A DNA stretch of 64,000 bases from the NCBI RefSeq assembly GCF_024055895.1, contig NZ_JAMXLE010000005.1:1-64000 (forward strand). Reading direction: 5' to 3'. A program made the translations under genes and the position numbers. The notes under the pieces were generated by a model, which saw nothing but the letters and a program-made list of their open reading frames with translations, was not told where the DNA came from and did not search any database. Positions 44,629 through 53,376 of the stretch are shown in pieces (position 1 is the stretch's first letter; each line of letters opens with the position of its first letter). This DNA comes from Rhizobium sp. L1K21. GTDB lineage: Bacteria > Pseudomonadota > Alphaproteobacteria > Rhizobiales > Rhizobiaceae.

Positions 44629-45828
44629 ATGAGGGTCGCGCAGGCCAGATCGAGCACGGAGTTTTTGCGCCGTACGAACAGTATTCTGATTCTCAGAGCG
44701 CTGCGCGAACGTGGTGCGCTGTCCCATACCGACATCATTTCCGAAACCGGACTGGCCTCTGCAACAGTCTCCGCCATCACGGCGGAACTCACACATGCAG
44801 GCATCATAGAACAAAGCGAGCAGCATACGCCCGGCGCACGCGGCAGGCCGCGGGTTCTTCTCCAGCCCGCGCAGGGCTGCGGCTATCTCGTTGCCATCGC
44901 CATTTCGTCGGATGCCGTGCAGTTTTCGCTGGCCGATTATTCCGGCAGACTGCTCGACCGCTTCTACGAATCGCGAAACCAGACCATCAAAGCCACCGCT
45001 CCGTTCGTTTCGCTTCTCCGCACCAGCCTTGAGCGTATTTGTGAACGTTCGCAAATCACCGACCGGCAGATTCTGGCGATCTCCATCAGCAGCAAGGGAA
45101 TTGTCGATAGCGCGCGTCCGGTTCTTTTGTGGTCACCCATATTCGGCGACGGTCAGATCGACTTCGCGGATGTGTTTGCCCAATACGACAATGCCAGCAT
45201 CATCCTCAAAAACGAAACCGCGCTGGTGGCCGGAGCGCTGGGCACACGGCTACCACTTGGCCAACTCGGGCTTGCAGTTGTTTCGCTGGGCCATAATATC
45301 GGCCTGGGCCTTGTGCGCGCGGTCGACGGCGAGACGCAAACGCTCGCACCCAATTTCAGCCACATGCTGCATTTGCCAAATGGCGCCCGGTGTCGCTGCG
45401 GTGCCAATGGCTGCGTGGAGGCCTATGCCGGGTTTTATGCCATTCTGCGAACGGCCTTTGAAGTACCGAAGGATCATATACCCGCGCAATTCGTGCCGCT
45501 TTCGGAGATAGACCGCATTGCCGACAGTGCAAGGCGGGGCGACAGGATGGCAGGCTTTGCCTTCCGCCAGGCCGGTGTTGCGCTCGGTCAGGGTCTCTCG
45601 CGTTTGCTCAGCCTCCATGGCCGCATGCCGATTGCCATTACCGGGCCGGGAACACGCTATTACGAGCTGATGCGCGATGGGCTGGAGAGCGGATTGGCGG
45701 AAACGCATGTGGTGCGCATGCATGGTGTGCCGGAGATCACGCTGGTGGAGGGTGAAGCCGAACTGGTTTTTGAAGGACACAAAGCCAGTGCGCTGGAGCG
45801 CATCGACGAACACATTCTGGGAAAATAG
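44629..45828 (+). CDS. xylR: ROK-family repressor, XylR-like
   Basis: 399 residues. An N-terminal winged helix (ALRERGALSHTDIISETGLA) is followed by a sugar-kinase-like ROK domain with the zinc motif CRCGANGCVEAYAG and two Gly-rich nucleotide-binding-like stretches (VSLGHNIGLGLV, ITGPGTRYYEL). ROK repressors of this class release DNA when they bind their sugar. It is divergent from xylF and likely controls it through the 21-bp palindrome. The di-heme oxidoreductase gene follows after 23 bp and may be co-transcribed. Confidence 0.87.
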   Translation: MRVAQARSSTEFLRRTNSILILRALRERGALSHTDIISETGLASATVSAITAELTHAGIIEQSEQHTPGARGRPRVLLQPAQGCGYLVAIAISSDAVQFSLADYSGRLLDRFYESRNQTIKATAPFVSLLRTSLERICERSQITDRQILAISISSKGIVDSARPVLLWSPIFGDGQIDFADVFAQYDNASIILKNETALVAGALGTRLPLGQLGLAVVSLGHNIGLGLVRAVDGETQTLAPNFSHMLHLPNGARCRCGANGCVEAYAGFYAILRTAFEVPKDHIPAQFVPLSEIDRIADSARRGDRMAGFAFRQAGVALGQGLSRLLSLHGRMPIAITGPGTRYYELMRDGLESGLAETHVVRMHGVPEITLVEGEAELVFEGHKASALERIDEHILGK

Positions 45829-45851
45829 CTGTATAAGGAAGGGGGGAAATC

Positions 45852-47264
45852 ATGGGGTGGAAACAACTGGCCGCCTGTCTCGCGACAGCATTTGTGGCGA
45901 CGACGGCGCTCGCCGCCGAGCCGTGGGCGGAAAAGACAAACGCTTTGGGGGCGTCCGGCAAAGAAGTGAGCGGCAAGCTCACCGCCGCTGAGCTTGAAAA
46001 GCTCATCGCAACCGGGGAAGAACTGTTTATTGCCCGCTACACCGTCAATGATGGTGCGGGCCGACCCGCTGCCACGCAGGCGATTGTTCCCACCAAACGC
46101 CGCCATCCCGTCCAGAATGCATTTTCGCGAACCTCGGGAGCCGATGGCAATGCGTGCAGCTCCTGCCATCGCGAGCCCGTGGTGGGCGGTGCAGGCGATT
46201 TCACCGCAAACGTGTTTGCGTCCGAAGGTTTTGAAAGCGCCGACTTCGACACCACAGACCCGCAGTTTTCCAGCGAGCGGGGAACGAACCACCTTTTCGG
46301 CGCCGGTCTGATTGAACTCCTGGCCCGTGAAATGACAGCGGACCTGCAATCCATCAGGCGCGACGCGCTCCTGGAGGCCCATAAAAGCGGCAAGAGCCAG
46401 CGGGTGAAACTGGAAACCAAGGGCGTCGATTTCGGCTGGCTGACGGTTGAACCGGACGGCATTGCAGACATGAGCGAACTGGACGGCGTGGACATGGATC
46501 TGGTGATCCGCCCCTTCAGCCAGAAAGGTGTCATCACCTCTCTGCGTCAGTTCACCATCAACGCCATGAACCAGCACCACGGCATGCAGCCGAACGAGCG
46601 CTATGGAAAACGCTGGACGGGTACGGACGATTTTGACGAGGACAACTTTCCCGACGAAATGAATGCGGGCGATGTGTCCGCGCTCGTGGCGTGGCAGGCG
46701 ACCCGCCCCGTGCCGACGCGGCAGGTGCCGGATATCGAAGGCTGGGCGGAAGCGGCAGCACGCGGCGAAGAACTGTTCAACAGTACCGGCTGCAGCAGCT
46801 GCCATATGGAAAGCCTGCCGCTGAAAAGCCCGGTCTTCGACGATCCGGGCCCGGTCGATGTTTCCGGCACGCTGAACCGCGATCAGGTGAAGGAGGTGGC
46901 TTCCTACGACCTGTCGCTATTGCCCTGGTTCAAGACCCTTCCCCGCAATGAAAAGGGTGAGGTTCTCGTGCCGCTTTTCGGCGATCTGAAGCGCCACACC
47001 ATGACAGATGCGCGTGGCGAGGAGCTGGGCAATGAGCTGATGGCGCAGCGCTTTGTGGACCGCAACATCTTCATGACGGCGGAACTGTGGGGGGTGGGCT
47101 CAACCGCACCTTACGGCCACCGCAACGATTTCACGACATTGGACAGCATCATCCTGGCGCATGCCGGCGACGCGCGTGAGCAGCGCGACGCCTTTGCCGA
47201 TCTGCCCGAGGCAGACCGCAGTGCCATGATTGCATTCCTGAAGACACTGGTGATCGAACAATGA
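45852..47264 (+). CDS. Di-heme oxidoreductase (DUF1111-type)
   Basis: 470 residues with a signal peptide (LAACLATAFVATTALA, cut before AEP). Two c-type heme sites CSSCH are present, in NACSSCHREP and GCSSCHMES, as in the putative thiol-oxidoreductase/peroxidase family DUF1111. The protein would be periplasmic and carry two hemes. Its stop overlaps the CRTAC1 gene by ATGA, so the two probably work together. The ribosome site GGAAGGGGGG is strong. Confidence 0.87.
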   Translation: MGWKQLAACLATAFVATTALAAEPWAEKTNALGASGKEVSGKLTAAELEKLIATGEELFIARYTVNDGAGRPAATQAIVPTKRRHPVQNAFSRTSGADGNACSSCHREPVVGGAGDFTANVFASEGFESADFDTTDPQFSSERGTNHLFGAGLIELLAREMTADLQSIRRDALLEAHKSGKSQRVKLETKGVDFGWLTVEPDGIADMSELDGVDMDLVIRPFSQKGVITSLRQFTINAMNQHHGMQPNERYGKRWTGTDDFDEDNFPDEMNAGDVSALVAWQATRPVPTRQVPDIEGWAEAAARGEELFNSTGCSSCHMESLPLKSPVFDDPGPVDVSGTLNRDQVKEVASYDLSLLPWFKTLPRNEKGEVLVPLFGDLKRHTMTDARGEELGNELMAQRFVDRNIFMTAELWGVGSTAPYGHRNDFTTLDSIILAHAGDAREQRDAFADLPEADRSAMIAFLKTLVIEQ

Positions 47265-48931
47265 GACAGCATATTGCAAAACGCATTCTCGCACTGGCCA
47301 TCGCAGGCGCAGCCATTCCTACCGTTTCGTCGGGCGAGGATCAGACCGAAGCCGCCAGCCCCTTCACCGGTGATGTTCCAAGCATGCAGGAAGAAGCGCT
47401 CGCTGCCGGGATCGACCATCAATATACCGGGCCTTGGGAGTTTTTCGTCGGCGGCGGTGCGGCCAGTTTCGACTGCAACGGCGACCGACTGCCCGATCTT
47501 GCCATTGCTGGCGGTTCAAGCGAAGCCGCGCTCTATGTCAATAAAAGCCCCATCGGCGGGGCGCTGAAATTTGAGAAAAAGGATCTCGGTCTTCCTGAGC
47601 GCGAACTGAAATCGGTTCTCGGTTTCTATCCCGTCGATATCGACAACGACCGTCAGATGGACCTCGTGATGCTGCGCCTTGGCGAAAACATCATCCTGAA
47701 GGGCGGCAAGGATTGCACATTCGAAAAGGCCAACCGGCTCTTTTCCTTCTCGGGCGGGCGCGAATGGACAACATCTTTTGCCGCAACCTGGGAAGCGGGG
47801 ATGACCTATCCGACACTCGCCATTGGCAATTATGTTGATCGCTCTGCCCCCGGCACACCCTTTGGCACCTGCTCGGACAATTATGTCTTCCGCCCGCAGG
47901 CGGCTGAAGGGCCGGATTATTCACAGCCCTTCACGCTGCATCCAAGCTACTGCTCGCTATCCATGCTCTTCACCGACTGGAACAAATCTGGCCAGATGTC
48001 GCTGCGTGTGACCAACGACCGGCAATATTATCGTGGCGGCGAAGAACAGCTCTGGCAGCTGCCCGATGGCAGGCCGCCGCGCCAATATACAAGCTCGGAA
48101 GGCTGGCAGCAGTTGAAAATCTGGGGCATGGGAATCGCCCAGGCAGACCTCAATGTCGATGGTTACCCAGAATATGCGCTCACCTCGATGGGCGACACGA
48201 TGCTACAGACATTGGACGAAGAGGCCGAAGATGAACGTCCCGTTTACCGGGACATGGCCTTTGAAAAAGGCTCCACGGCGCACCGCCCTTATGTGGGCGG
48301 CGACAAGCGACCGTCCACGGGCTGGCACAGCCAGTTTGCCGATCTGAACAATGACACCAATCTCGACCTCTTCATTGCCAAGGGCAATGTGGAGGTGATG
48401 CCCGACTTTGCGGCCTTCGACCCGGATAACCTTCTGCTTGGCGGCTTTGACGGTAAATTCCATGAAAGCGGAAACGAGGCCGGTATTGCGCTTGATACGA
48501 AGGGGCGCGGCGGCGTGGTGGAGGATTTCAATGCCGACGGCATGCTCGATCTGCTCGTGGTGAACCGCAAGCACAATGTCAACCTGTTCCGAAACCTGGG
48601 GGCCAAGACCGATTGGGGCCACCGCCCGCTCGGCAATTGGCTGAAGATCGAACTCGACAATGGCAAGATCAATCCAAACGCCATCGGTGCGAAGATCAAT
48701 GTGCGCTCGGGCACGCTCACGCAGGTGCGCACGGTGCAGGCGGGCGGCGGCCACGCATCAGGTCAGGTCGGGTTTACGCATTTCGGTCTTGGTGTCAGCG
48801 AGCGCGCGGTCATCCGCGTACAATGGCCGGATGGCGAATGGAGTGCGCCTTACCGCGTCTTCACCAACGAACATGTGGTGATCCGCCGTGGCGCGGATGC
48901 GGCGCAATACTGGTTTCCGGTGAGCCAGTGA
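47261..48931 (+). CDS. CRTAC1/ASPIC-UnbV beta-propeller protein
   Basis: 556 residues with a signal peptide. FG-GAP/VCBS-like repeats are seen as short calcium-type loops: FDCNGDRLPDLAIAGG, DIDNDRQMDLVML, DLNVDGYPEYAL, DLNNDTNLDLFIAKG and DFNADGMLDLLVVN. The C terminus is an ASPIC/UnbV domain (AIGAKINVRSG, VQAGGGHASGQ, HFGLG). It is likely a periplasmic or surface seven-bladed propeller. It is coupled to the di-heme protein; the substrate is unknown. Confidence 0.87.
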   Translation: MRQHIAKRILALAIAGAAIPTVSSGEDQTEAASPFTGDVPSMQEEALAAGIDHQYTGPWEFFVGGGAASFDCNGDRLPDLAIAGGSSEAALYVNKSPIGGALKFEKKDLGLPERELKSVLGFYPVDIDNDRQMDLVMLRLGENIILKGGKDCTFEKANRLFSFSGGREWTTSFAATWEAGMTYPTLAIGNYVDRSAPGTPFGTCSDNYVFRPQAAEGPDYSQPFTLHPSYCSLSMLFTDWNKSGQMSLRVTNDRQYYRGGEEQLWQLPDGRPPRQYTSSEGWQQLKIWGMGIAQADLNVDGYPEYALTSMGDTMLQTLDEEAEDERPVYRDMAFEKGSTAHRPYVGGDKRPSTGWHSQFADLNNDTNLDLFIAKGNVEVMPDFAAFDPDNLLLGGFDGKFHESGNEAGIALDTKGRGGVVEDFNADGMLDLLVVNRKHNVNLFRNLGAKTDWGHRPLGNWLKIELDNGKINPNAIGAKINVRSGTLTQVRTVQAGGGHASGQVGFTHFGLGVSERAVIRVQWPDGEWSAPYRVFTNEHVVIRRGADAAQYWFPVSQ

Positions 48932-48952
48932 TGCCAATCGGTCGGCGCAGGC

Positions 48953-49306
48953 CTATGCACCGACGTCCCTGGCCAGAACCAGCGACCGGCCTTCGCAGAT
49001 CACCTCGCCTGCCGCGTTTACACAGAGCGCGCGCAGGTCCACGAGGTGTTTCTCGGGGCGCAGACGGGTAATTTCCACACTCGCCGTCAGCGCCTCGCCA
49101 GGCATGGCCTTGCCCGCGTAACGCAGTTCCTGCTTCAGGTAATTGGTGCCGGGGCCCGGCAGCTTGACGCCCAGCAGATAGGAAATCATGCCCGCAATCA
49201 GCGGCTCGGGCACATGAGCCAACTTTACGCCCGTGAGTGCCTCAAAACCCTTGAGTGCCGCTTCATCAAAAACACGGCTGATTTCAACGCGATCGCCAAC
49301 CTTCAT
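48953..49306 (-). CDS. MaoC-like hot-dog protein, catalytic motif unclear
   Basis: 117 residues with the hot-dog hydratase pattern: GDRVEISRVF at the start, PEPLIAGMISYLLGVKLPG, and the strand pair YAGKAMPGEALTASVEITRL / HLVDLRALCVNAAGEV. The canonical catalytic D...H of MaoC is not visible. It overlaps the next MaoC gene by ATGA, so the two may form a heterodimer with this as the non-catalytic half. Confidence 0.75.
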   Translation of the reverse strand: MKVGDRVEISRVFDEAALKGFEALTGVKLAHVPEPLIAGMISYLLGVKLPGPGTNYLKQELRYAGKAMPGEALTASVEITRLRPEKHLVDLRALCVNAAGEVICEGRSLVLARDVGA

Positions 49307-49671
49307 GCCGCCCTCTCCTTCATGGCGGTTTCCAGAAGCATGACTTCGGTATCGTCAGCGGTGCGATAGGCGCAGAGTTTGATGGATGCCGGGTCTGGCT
49401 CCACCAGCACAAAGGCGATTTCCTCGCCTGCGTAACAAGGATTGGGAAACATCAGTTGCGCATGATCCGGCTCTCGGCCCGGATAGGCCTCAGCCAGGAG
49501 CGCCCATGCCCAGGAGTAAAGCAGCATACCGTGCGAAACCGTCCGTCCGAAGCGTGTTCGCGCAGAAAAATCCGGGTCCACATGGATCGGATTGTCGTCG
49601 CCGCTGACCGTTGCGAAAAGATCAAAATCGGCTTGTGTGGGGATGCGTCTAGCCAGTTCACGTTCAGCCAT
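49303..49671 (-). CDS. MaoC-family enoyl-CoA hydratase
   Basis: 122 residues with the canonical active site SGDDNPIHVDPDFSARTRFG, in which the Asp and His are intact, and VSHGMLLYSW. It should hydrate an enoyl-CoA. The open frame extends upstream to 50022 inside the ligase gene, but the ATG at 49671 overlaps the ligase stop by 8 bp and begins the domain. It is coupled to a paired MaoC-like gene downstream. Confidence 0.85.
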   Translation of the reverse strand: MAERELARRIPTQADFDLFATVSGDDNPIHVDPDFSARTRFGRTVSHGMLLYSWAWALLAEAYPGREPDHAQLMFPNPCYAGEEIAFVLVEPDPASIKLCAYRTADDTEVMLLETAMKERAA

Positions 49672-51142
49672 CGAGACGGGCTCCCAATTCGTGCTTCTTG
49701 ACCTTGCCCGATGGCGTGCGTGGAAACTCGTCCACCAGATGAAAATGCGCCGGCACCTTGTAGGCGGCAATGCGCTCGCGGCACCAGCAACTGAGCCCGG
49801 AAATATCGATCGCCTCACCCTTGCGCACCTGAATGAAGGCCGCACCGGTTTCCCCCCATTTTGCATCCGGCACGCCGATGACGGCAACATCCAGGATTTG
49901 CGGATGGGTGTAGAGAAGCTTTTCCACCTCGGCAGGATAGACGTTTTCGCCGCCGGAAATGTACATGTCCTTGATGCGGTCGATAATGTAATATTCGCCG
50001 TCCGCGCCGACACGCGCCACATCGCCGGTCTTCAACCACCCGTCCTCGGTAAAGGCTGCGGCAGTGGCTTCCGGGTTCTTGAAATAGCCGGGCGTAACAC
50101 CCGGTCCGCGGATCAGAAGCTCACCCGATGAGCCGCCGCCTGCGATGGAAACCTCCGACAATATCTGCGCCTTGCCGACCGAGCCGATATGGGCTCTCAC
50201 CTCATCGCGCGATTGCAGAAACACGGTCGGGCCTGTCTCCGTCATGCCCATACCGTTTTGCACCAACGCGCCGCGCGCGGCAAAGAAGGCCACCAGCGGT
50301 GCCGGCAAGGGTGCTCCACCACAGCCCAGCGATTTCATCCGCCCCAGATCGACACGGTCGATATCGGCATGCTGGCTGAAGCTTTGGTATATCGCCGGAA
50401 CACCAAAAAACTGGTTGATCTTCTCCTCGGCAATCAAGCGAAAGATCGCGTCCGTATCGAACTGACGCAGAATGTAGGATGTGGCACCGGCAAGAAAGAG
50501 GGGCAGCGTATAAAGATTGACGCCGGCTGTGTGGAAGAGTGGCAGATAATTGACGCCCGCATCCGCGCTGACGATATCAACGGCCTGCCCGATATTGACG
50601 GCATTGACCCAGGCCATGGCAGCGGTCTGGATAACCGCTTTCGGCTGGCCGGTCGTGCCGGATGTGAAAAGCAGATACCAGATCGCCTGATCATCAATGC
50701 GGCGGCGCAGTTTCGTCTCTGCTCTGCCAAACCCGTCCAGCGCACCCCCTTTTTCAAGGGAAAGCAGCGGCAGGGCAAACTGTTCTCCAAGCGTGCGCGC
50801 AGTCTTTTCAAAGTTGGCATCATGGATGATGCATTTCGGCTCGGTCAGCGTCAAAAGCGGTGCAAGCTCCGGCGCAGGCTGACGCCAGTTGAGCGGGGTC
50901 AGCACAAAACCGCCCTTCTGGCAGGCAAACAGCGTGATGAAAAATTCCGCGCGATTGTGGCAGATGATGGCAACCCGGTCCCCAGGGATTAGCCCCATCT
51001 CGCTCAGGCCGAGGGCCATGCCTTCTGCGCGTGCATTCACCTCCGCAAAGGTAAATTCGGAGCCTGTTTCCACATCGATAAATGCGCTTTCATGCGGTGT
51101 CAGCTCTGCGCGCCGTGCCGCCATATCAGTGATAAATGCCAT
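49664..51142 (-). CDS. Acyl-CoA ligase (AMP-forming)
   Basis: 492-residue member of the ANL superfamily. The phosphate loop FTSGTTGQPKAV, the core motif (NGMGMTETGP), the hinge Asp in YYIIDRIKDMYISGG and the catalytic Lys in TPSGKVKKHE are all present. It activates a carboxylic acid with ATP and CoA. With two MaoC proteins and an upstream TetR it forms a small fatty- or aromatic-acid operon; the substrate is not evident from sequence. Confidence 0.88.
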   Translation of the reverse strand: MAFITDMAARRAELTPHESAFIDVETGSEFTFAEVNARAEGMALGLSEMGLIPGDRVAIICHNRAEFFITLFACQKGGFVLTPLNWRQPAPELAPLLTLTEPKCIIHDANFEKTARTLGEQFALPLLSLEKGGALDGFGRAETKLRRRIDDQAIWYLLFTSGTTGQPKAVIQTAAMAWVNAVNIGQAVDIVSADAGVNYLPLFHTAGVNLYTLPLFLAGATSYILRQFDTDAIFRLIAEEKINQFFGVPAIYQSFSQHADIDRVDLGRMKSLGCGGAPLPAPLVAFFAARGALVQNGMGMTETGPTVFLQSRDEVRAHIGSVGKAQILSEVSIAGGGSSGELLIRGPGVTPGYFKNPEATAAAFTEDGWLKTGDVARVGADGEYYIIDRIKDMYISGGENVYPAEVEKLLYTHPQILDVAVIGVPDAKWGETGAAFIQVRKGEAIDISGLSCWCRERIAAYKVPAHFHLVDEFPRTPSGKVKKHELGARLDG

Positions 51143-51169
51143 TGTTCGCCTCCCAGGAACATGTCATTT

Positions 51170-51763
51170 TCAGACGCGTGGTTTCAGACCGCCGGAAATC
51201 ATTGCGAAGGCTGTTTTTGCGACATCCTCCAGGCTTCGTTCATCGCCCCACAGCGCAAACCGCTCACCCAGTCCGCGGGCAAGTCCCATCAGCGCCCAGG
51301 CGGTCACCTCCGGATCGCCGCATTCAATATCGCCCTTCGCCTTGGCCTCTTCAAGGCGCTTCTGATAGGCCTCGGCAAAACCCATGAAATAGTCGGTATA
51401 GGATTGGCGGTCGACGAACTGCGCCTCTTCGACAATCCGGTAGAGGGCCGGATGCTTGCGCACAAATTCCAGAAAGGCCTTGAGACCTGCATATTCCGTC
51501 GTCAGACGGTCCGGCGCTTCGGCGATTCCCTTGGAAATTGCCTGACGAGTCTTGATCCCCATTTCACGCACGAGTTCCTTGAACACGGCTTCCTTGCTCG
51601 GAAAATAGATATAAAAGGTTCCCTGCGCCACATGCGCGTGGCTGGTGATATCGGCAATGGAGGCTGCCGCGTAACCCTGGCTGCCGAACACTTCCTCGGC
51701 CGCATTCAAAATCTGTTCGCGCGTCTTCAGCCCGCGCCGTGTCTTGGGCTTCTTAAGCTCCAT
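51170..51763 (-). CDS. TetR-family regulator of the acyl-CoA operon
   Basis: 197 residues. The helix-turn-helix is ILNAAEEVFGSQGYAAASIA, then HAHVAQGTFYIYFPSKEAVF. The C-terminal ligand domain resembles the fatty-acyl-responsive TetR proteins. It is first in the leftward operon and lies 28 bp before the ligase gene. A palindrome 15 bp upstream is a candidate operator for autoregulation. Confidence 0.85.
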   Translation of the reverse strand: MELKKPKTRRGLKTREQILNAAEEVFGSQGYAAASIADITSHAHVAQGTFYIYFPSKEAVFKELVREMGIKTRQAISKGIAEAPDRLTTEYAGLKAFLEFVRKHPALYRIVEEAQFVDRQSYTDYFMGFAEAYQKRLEEAKAKGDIECGDPEVTAWALMGLARGLGERFALWGDERSLEDVAKTAFAMISGGLKPRV

Positions 51764-51777
51764 ATCTCCCCCCTGAA

Positions 51778-51797
51778 ATATGAGTCACCATTCATAT
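51778..51797. promoter_or_regulatory. Candidate TetR operator
   Basis: Imperfect palindrome with outer arms ATATGA and TCATAT around eight bases, 15 bp upstream of the TetR gene. Only the outer six bases per side are symmetric, so this is a tentative site. Confidence 0.4.
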
Positions 51798-51874
51798 CTG
51801 AAGCAGAGAAGCCACGCAAGTTTGATGCGGCTACATGAAGAAGCGGCACGGCGACGACACCTGAAAGCGGACAG

Positions 51875-52588
51875 TCACCTAGTCAGCGCCGCAGCCCCCT
51901 TTGCAGCCATGGCCGATTGCGATTTGCAGCTGACGATCGCGGGGGCTTCTTGCACAAGACTTTCATCTTCGATCGCGGTCACCATGAAGAGCGCGAAATC
52001 GATACGCCGCGTGCGGTTGCTGGCCAGGATCGGGTCGCCCACATGACGGCTCCAGACCGGCAGCCCCTCGCTTTCGCCCTCTTCCAGGTCGCTGCCGCGG
52101 ACAACCGTCCATCGCCGCCCGCTTTCAAATATCCGCCGGGTGGCGTTCTCCTGATCGCGGATATCGACGAGCCGTAGAAGCCGCCCGACCACGCTGACCA
52201 GGGGCACCAGCAGACGCAAACCGAGCGGGTAAACGTCTTTGCCGTCGCGGCTGATATGCCAGCCGCAGGAAAAGATAAGGCGCGCTTTTTCCGGCGCAAA
52301 GTCCAAAACCGCTTGCGCCGTGTTGGTGGCATAACCATGAACACCCCACGGCACCAGCACGGTGAGCACGGCATCGCAGTCGCTGACCGCCTTGCGGATC
52401 GCCGCGCGATCATCGGTTCGTCCGGGAACGATGGTGATGGCATCCTTGAACGCATCCAGCTTGGCAACGCTCTTTGGTCGGCAGACAGCCACCACCTCAT
52501 AACCACGCTCCAGCGCATGGGCGACCATGTAGCGCCCCAACTTGCCCGATGCGCCAATGATGGCGATCCTTTTTCCTGTTTCCTGCAT
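51875..52588 (-). CDS. NAD(P)-binding atypical short-chain protein
   Basis: 237 residues with an N-terminal Rossmann GASGKLGRYMV motif and the VAVCRPKS strand, followed by DCDAVLTVLVPWG; it fits the NmrA/NAD(P)H-binding group. Later motifs (VRGSDLEEGES) resemble such epimerase-like proteins without the full YxxxK dyad. It is divergent from a TetR gene across two tandem palindromes, so it is probably its regulated target. Confidence 0.8.
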   Translation of the reverse strand: MQETGKRIAIIGASGKLGRYMVAHALERGYEVVAVCRPKSVAKLDAFKDAITIVPGRTDDRAAIRKAVSDCDAVLTVLVPWGVHGYATNTAQAVLDFAPEKARLIFSCGWHISRDGKDVYPLGLRLLVPLVSVVGRLLRLVDIRDQENATRRIFESGRRWTVVRGSDLEEGESEGLPVWSRHVGDPILASNRTRRIDFALFMVTAIEDESLVQEAPAIVSCKSQSAMAAKGAAALTR

Positions 52589-52634
52589 TCCGCTCTCCTT
52601 TCACGCGCCGCCTGATGAGCAATAATTTGCCTTC

Positions 52635-52666
52635 CCTTACGTCGTAAGGTGCCTTACATAGTAAGG
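52635..52666. promoter_or_regulatory. Tandem TetR operators
   Basis: Two 15-bp palindromes, CCTTAC-GTC-GTAAGG (52635-52649) and CCTTAC-ATA-GTAAGG (52652-52666), have identical arms and centres 17 bp apart. They lie between the divergent NAD(P)-binding gene and the TetR gene, where two dimers could bind cooperatively and shut both promoters. Confidence 0.85.
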
Positions 52667-52710
52667 TTGAGGGTGTGAGTCAACCCGGCGTAATCGGTGA
52701 ATGGAAACAC

Positions 52711-53376
52711 ATGGCAGACAAGACGGCCGGCAATCGGCAAAAGGGGCAACTGAGCAAAAGCCGGGTTGTCGAAGCAGCAATCAGACTGGCAGACAAAGAC
52801 GGCATTGCAGCGCTGACCATGCGCAAGCTTGCGCAGAGCCTCGGCGTGGAAGCCATGTCGCTTTATCACCATCTGCCCAACAAGGACGCGATGCTGGGCG
52901 CGATGGTGGACCAGATTTTCGCCGAAATCTCACCTCCGCCGGAAGGCAAGCCCTGGAAGGATGCGATCAGCGCGCGGGCCGGGTCCGCCCGCGAGGTGCT
53001 CATGCGTCATCCCTGGGCCGTGCAGGTTCTGGAAACCCGTCGCAATCCCGGCACGATCACCCTTTCACATCATGATGCGGTGATCGGCTGCTTCCGGCGT
53101 GCCGGCTTCACCGTGGCTTTGGCTGCACACGCCTATTCGCTCATCGACAGCTATATCTACGGCTTCGTGATGCAGGAAACCACCCTGCCCTTCAAGACCG
53201 GAGAAGAGGCCCATGCCGTCGCCGAACAGATCCTTCAGGGTCTGCCGGAAGAACAATACCCGCATCTGGCCGAGATGACCCGCGAACTCGTGCTCAAACC
53301 CGGCTACGCCTATTCCAACGAGTTTGAATTCGGGCTTGAACTGATCCTCGATGGGCTTGAAGCGGCTCTCACCTAA
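52711..53376 (+). CDS. TetR-family regulator with TetR_C_1-type domain
   Basis: 221 residues. The helix-turn-helix is RVVEAAIRLADKDGIAALTM, then LGVEAMSLYHHLPNKDAML, matching the TetR class proper with an HxxxKDxx-type second helix. The C-terminal domain is mostly helical. The frame opens at a GTG (52675) only 9 bp beyond the operator; I chose the ATG at 52711, with a weak GGAAA upstream. It is divergent from the NAD(P)-binding gene and convergent with gbpR, whose stop overlaps its own. Confidence 0.83.
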   Translation: MADKTAGNRQKGQLSKSRVVEAAIRLADKDGIAALTMRKLAQSLGVEAMSLYHHLPNKDAMLGAMVDQIFAEISPPPEGKPWKDAISARAGSAREVLMRHPWAVQVLETRRNPGTITLSHHDAVIGCFRRAGFTVALAAHAYSLIDSYIYGFVMQETTLPFKTGEEAHAVAEQILQGLPEEQYPHLAEMTRELVLKPGYAYSNEFEFGLELILDGLEAALT

